The notes under the pieces are model-generated. The model made no database searches. It was not told the origin of the DNA and saw only the letters and a program-made list of their open reading frames with translations. DNA of 64,000 bases from Sclerurus mexicanus (lineage: Eukaryota; Chordata; Aves; Passeriformes; Furnariidae), in assembly GCA_013396755.1 (NCBI GenBank), contig VWZF01005177.1, forward strand, positions 2,520,910 to 2,584,909. Direction: 5' to 3'. Shown piece after piece: positions 61,501 through 64,000 of this stretch (position 1 is its first letter; every line of letters begins with the position of its first letter). Made by a program: the position numbers and the translations under genes.

Positions 61501-64000
61501 AAAATTTCTGTTATATGGAATTGGATCTGGCCTTTAATAGTGTAACTGTAATTAAGTAAATAGAGGGGGGGGGAAACAATGAAAAAAACAAACAATAAAA
61601 TTATGAGAAGTGCAAAACAAATATTGTTCATGCACTAATAGTCATAGCTACAGACACCTGTAGGTATATGTGTGTAAATCAGCCATTTTGCAAACATTTA
61701 AGTGATCTGAGAATTATTTTTAGAATTTTTTTTTTTAATAATGGTACAGTAGGTAGCATGAGTCACCTATCAAACCTGTTTAAATTATGAAGAGATGAAG
61801 ACAAATATAAAATCTGTATTATCCAGGTGGTGCTTGATTTGAAGAACTACGACTTTATCTTTTCACATCAATATTGAAAGGTCAATACTTTTTTCAAAAA
61901 ATGAGATTTCAGAAGCTAATTGTAGACTTTTTTTTTTAATTAGTATTTCTACTTCATCTGCAAAGACCTCAGTTCTGTACCTACTATTGTGAACCACTCA
62001 ATTTTAACACATGGAAGAGGGATACGGAAAGGAGAAGAATTTATCTTTAGTGAGATTAATGGAGTGTGAATCAGTAGCATTTTATTGTTCTGTAACCCTA
62101 GATTTTAACATCTGATCTGTGCAATACTTACAAATGGCTGTTTGTTTTATTTTAAATCACAGTAATTTGTTATACTGTTTCAATATTTATTGCAGTCACA
62201 TATTGTTATTACCACCAGTCCTATCTCTCCCTTTCTTATTATTTTTGGGGTGCTTACCTGCAAGGTTTCAGCATAGCTGCTGAGCACCCAGTAAGCTGTG
62301 AGGCACTGATGCAGGCCACCAGGTAATGCCACATCCTCTGATTCTAACTTGGGCCTCACACCTGCACATTAGTCTCAGTTACATTTCATAGGCATTAATA
62401 ATCACAATTTAAATAGCTTAAAACTGAATAATGAGCTCACCTGAGTACCTTTGTAAGAATATTTATCAATCATTAGAGAAATAGTCAAAAAAGTGAAAAA
62501 TTAGCATGCCAGAAGCCATGTAATAAACCCTGTAAGACTAGATATTAGAAAGATTAAGCTGTTCTTTCACTACAGCAATATATATCTATAATGAGATGCA
62601 GTGGCTTCTTGCAAATGTGCCACAGATTAATTAGTTTCTGAATACTGCAGCTTGTTCACAGTACCTTAAAGGCTCTTGAAAAATATTATGCATGATAGGG
62701 ATGCAGAGTGAGTATACAGAAGGGACACTGTGAAAAGCAAATAAACTTGGCTCTTCACATTGTTGTATTCTGGGGAGACAATTTCTCTTTAACGACTTTT
62801 CACTCAAAAATCCTGATCGGATGTTACAGATGTGACCTTCATCTGTAACTTTTGAATTTGAATAAGTTAAGGAGAATCAAGTTGGCAGAATATGTATTTC
62901 TCAAAAAAATACGTGCGGGGTTTGAAGACCCTGGAGTAAATACTGTTTTCTTTTCTCCTTCTCCTGCTTTATGTACAACTTTTTAAGTGGTTCTAATGCT
63001 TTCAACCAGATGTGCTGGGCCAGAATTATTCAACTATTGTGCAGCTTCAGTTAGAGAGAACATGTGCCGTGTGTGCCTGCATAAGTAAGTGCTATGCTGT
63101 GCCAACACTTTCTGTTTTCTGTGTGCGTATTTTTCTCCAATCCATCTCCCTCGGGAAAAGAGAAGTGCATTGGACTGGATATGAAACACAGGACAGAAAA
63201 CCCCAAACCATGCATGATGCATTATGTAAAGGGGAGATATGGTGCTGTAATATAAAGAATTTATTAGCATGAGTATAAGATTCCTGTATTACTCAAGAGT
63301 AGTAAAAGCCAGAGCTAAATTATGTAGGTCATCCCAACAAGTACCAAATAAACCTTATGTAGAGACTGTCCTTTGTTATGTGATACAAAAAATTGATTAT
63401 GTTTATTATTGAGACTTTCTGTTTCTATTTGTACATAAAGGTTGATATTTTATTTATAATAAGGTTTGTCTCTAGATGCAACCTGAATTTATTTTTAGAT
63501 CCACATAAGCAATGATGTAGATCCAAATGACATGCCATGATGTGGGAGAACCAGAACATTGGAATTCAAAGCCAAGGGAGTCAGAAGAAGTCACTGGGAA
63601 TGAGGGTAAGACAATGCCTCGCAGAATCACTAGATTTTTGGCGCAGTGGATATCTGTGTATCTCAGAAATTTGTAACTGATGCAGAACTGAATGATTCTG
63701 CCCTGGGAGACATGTATTCCTTCTTTGAGGAGAAAGAAAGAAGTATTTAATTAGCAAAATTTTTAAAAATTGGGGTTTTTTTTAATGTGGCTATTTTAAC
63801 GTACTCCGGGCTTTTGTCCTGAAATGATTAACAAGAAGAGTGCAGGTGGTATCACAGGCACAAAGTGAAATTTTGTTCTGGCTGTCATTTCTGTGCATGC
63901 TTACACTATTGTTCAAACTCCAATTCTTGTGTAGACAATCCTGAGTAGCTGTAAGCTCATTTTCCTTTTCCCTCAGCAGCGATACTTATTGACCTCTAAA
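55501..64000. other. Non-coding DNA, nothing recognised
   Basis: About 8.5 kb of AT-rich sequence with short chance frames on both strands. Minor features are a purine-rich stretch at about 58425-58580, a T/G-rich tract at 59238-59305 and short homopolymers. None of the frames (for example 58129-58398 plus, 58446-58802 minus, 63012-63272 plus) looks like a conserved exon. Confidence 0.45.
59238..59305. repeat. T/G-rich low-complexity tract
   Basis: About 65 bp of almost only T and G on the plus strand, similar in type to 26471-26645 but shorter. Confidence 0.85.

Overview
The window is vertebrate nuclear DNA, almost certainly from a bird. The evidence is several CR1 LINE fragments with the avian 3' end (the 'cccaaaccattctat' / 'atagaatcatagaat' signature), two copies of one avian-type endogenous-retrovirus LTR family, AT-rich non-coding DNA with microsatellites, and one sharp CpG island. 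The 505-base N block and a lone N suggest a draft short-read assembly. I recognise no bacterial, phage or plasmid features, CRISPR array or operon.

Layout. (1) Positions 1-22104 read as intron 1 of MAN1A1 (Golgi mannosyl-oligosaccharide 1,2-alpha-mannosidase IA), transcribed on the minus strand, so the intron runs leftward off the window. It holds a minus-strand CR1 tail (806-1195), an apparently near-complete solo LTR (4578-5402, plus) and an old, broken CR1 (10640-11510, plus). (2) A CpG island (about 21440-22880) holds the 3' end of MAN1A1 exon 1 (22105-22200, minus). The rest of exon 1, including the start codon, is hidden in the N gap 22201-22705. The upstream flank (22706-22880) is GC-rich and rich in alternating purine-pyrimidine sequence, with two CACGTG E-boxes. 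(3) A pure (CTTT)n array ends at a single N (23063). Only 53 bases later lies a plus-strand internal exon (23117-23237) with good splice sites, encoding a transmembrane segment that I read as protogenin (PRTG) or a close IGDCC-family relative. (4) Positions 23238-64000 hold no exon I can recognise, only repeats: a pyrimidine tract, a T/G-only tract, a minus-strand truncated LTR joined to a CR1 tail (33797-34730), a CR1 tail (41265-41800), an (AGAT)n array, long homopolymers and a 1.2-kb minus-strand CR1 with reverse-transcriptase remnants (54318-55500).

The main anomaly is the back-to-back placement of MAN1A1 exon 1 and an internal PRTG-type exon. There is no room between them for the upstream PRTG exons, and the two genes are unlinked in other vertebrates as far as I know. 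An assembly misjoin at the CTTT/N position is the simplest explanation; a real rearrangement or duplicated exon is the alternative. I found no credible new biological system; the other observations concern repeats, DNA structure and assembly quality.
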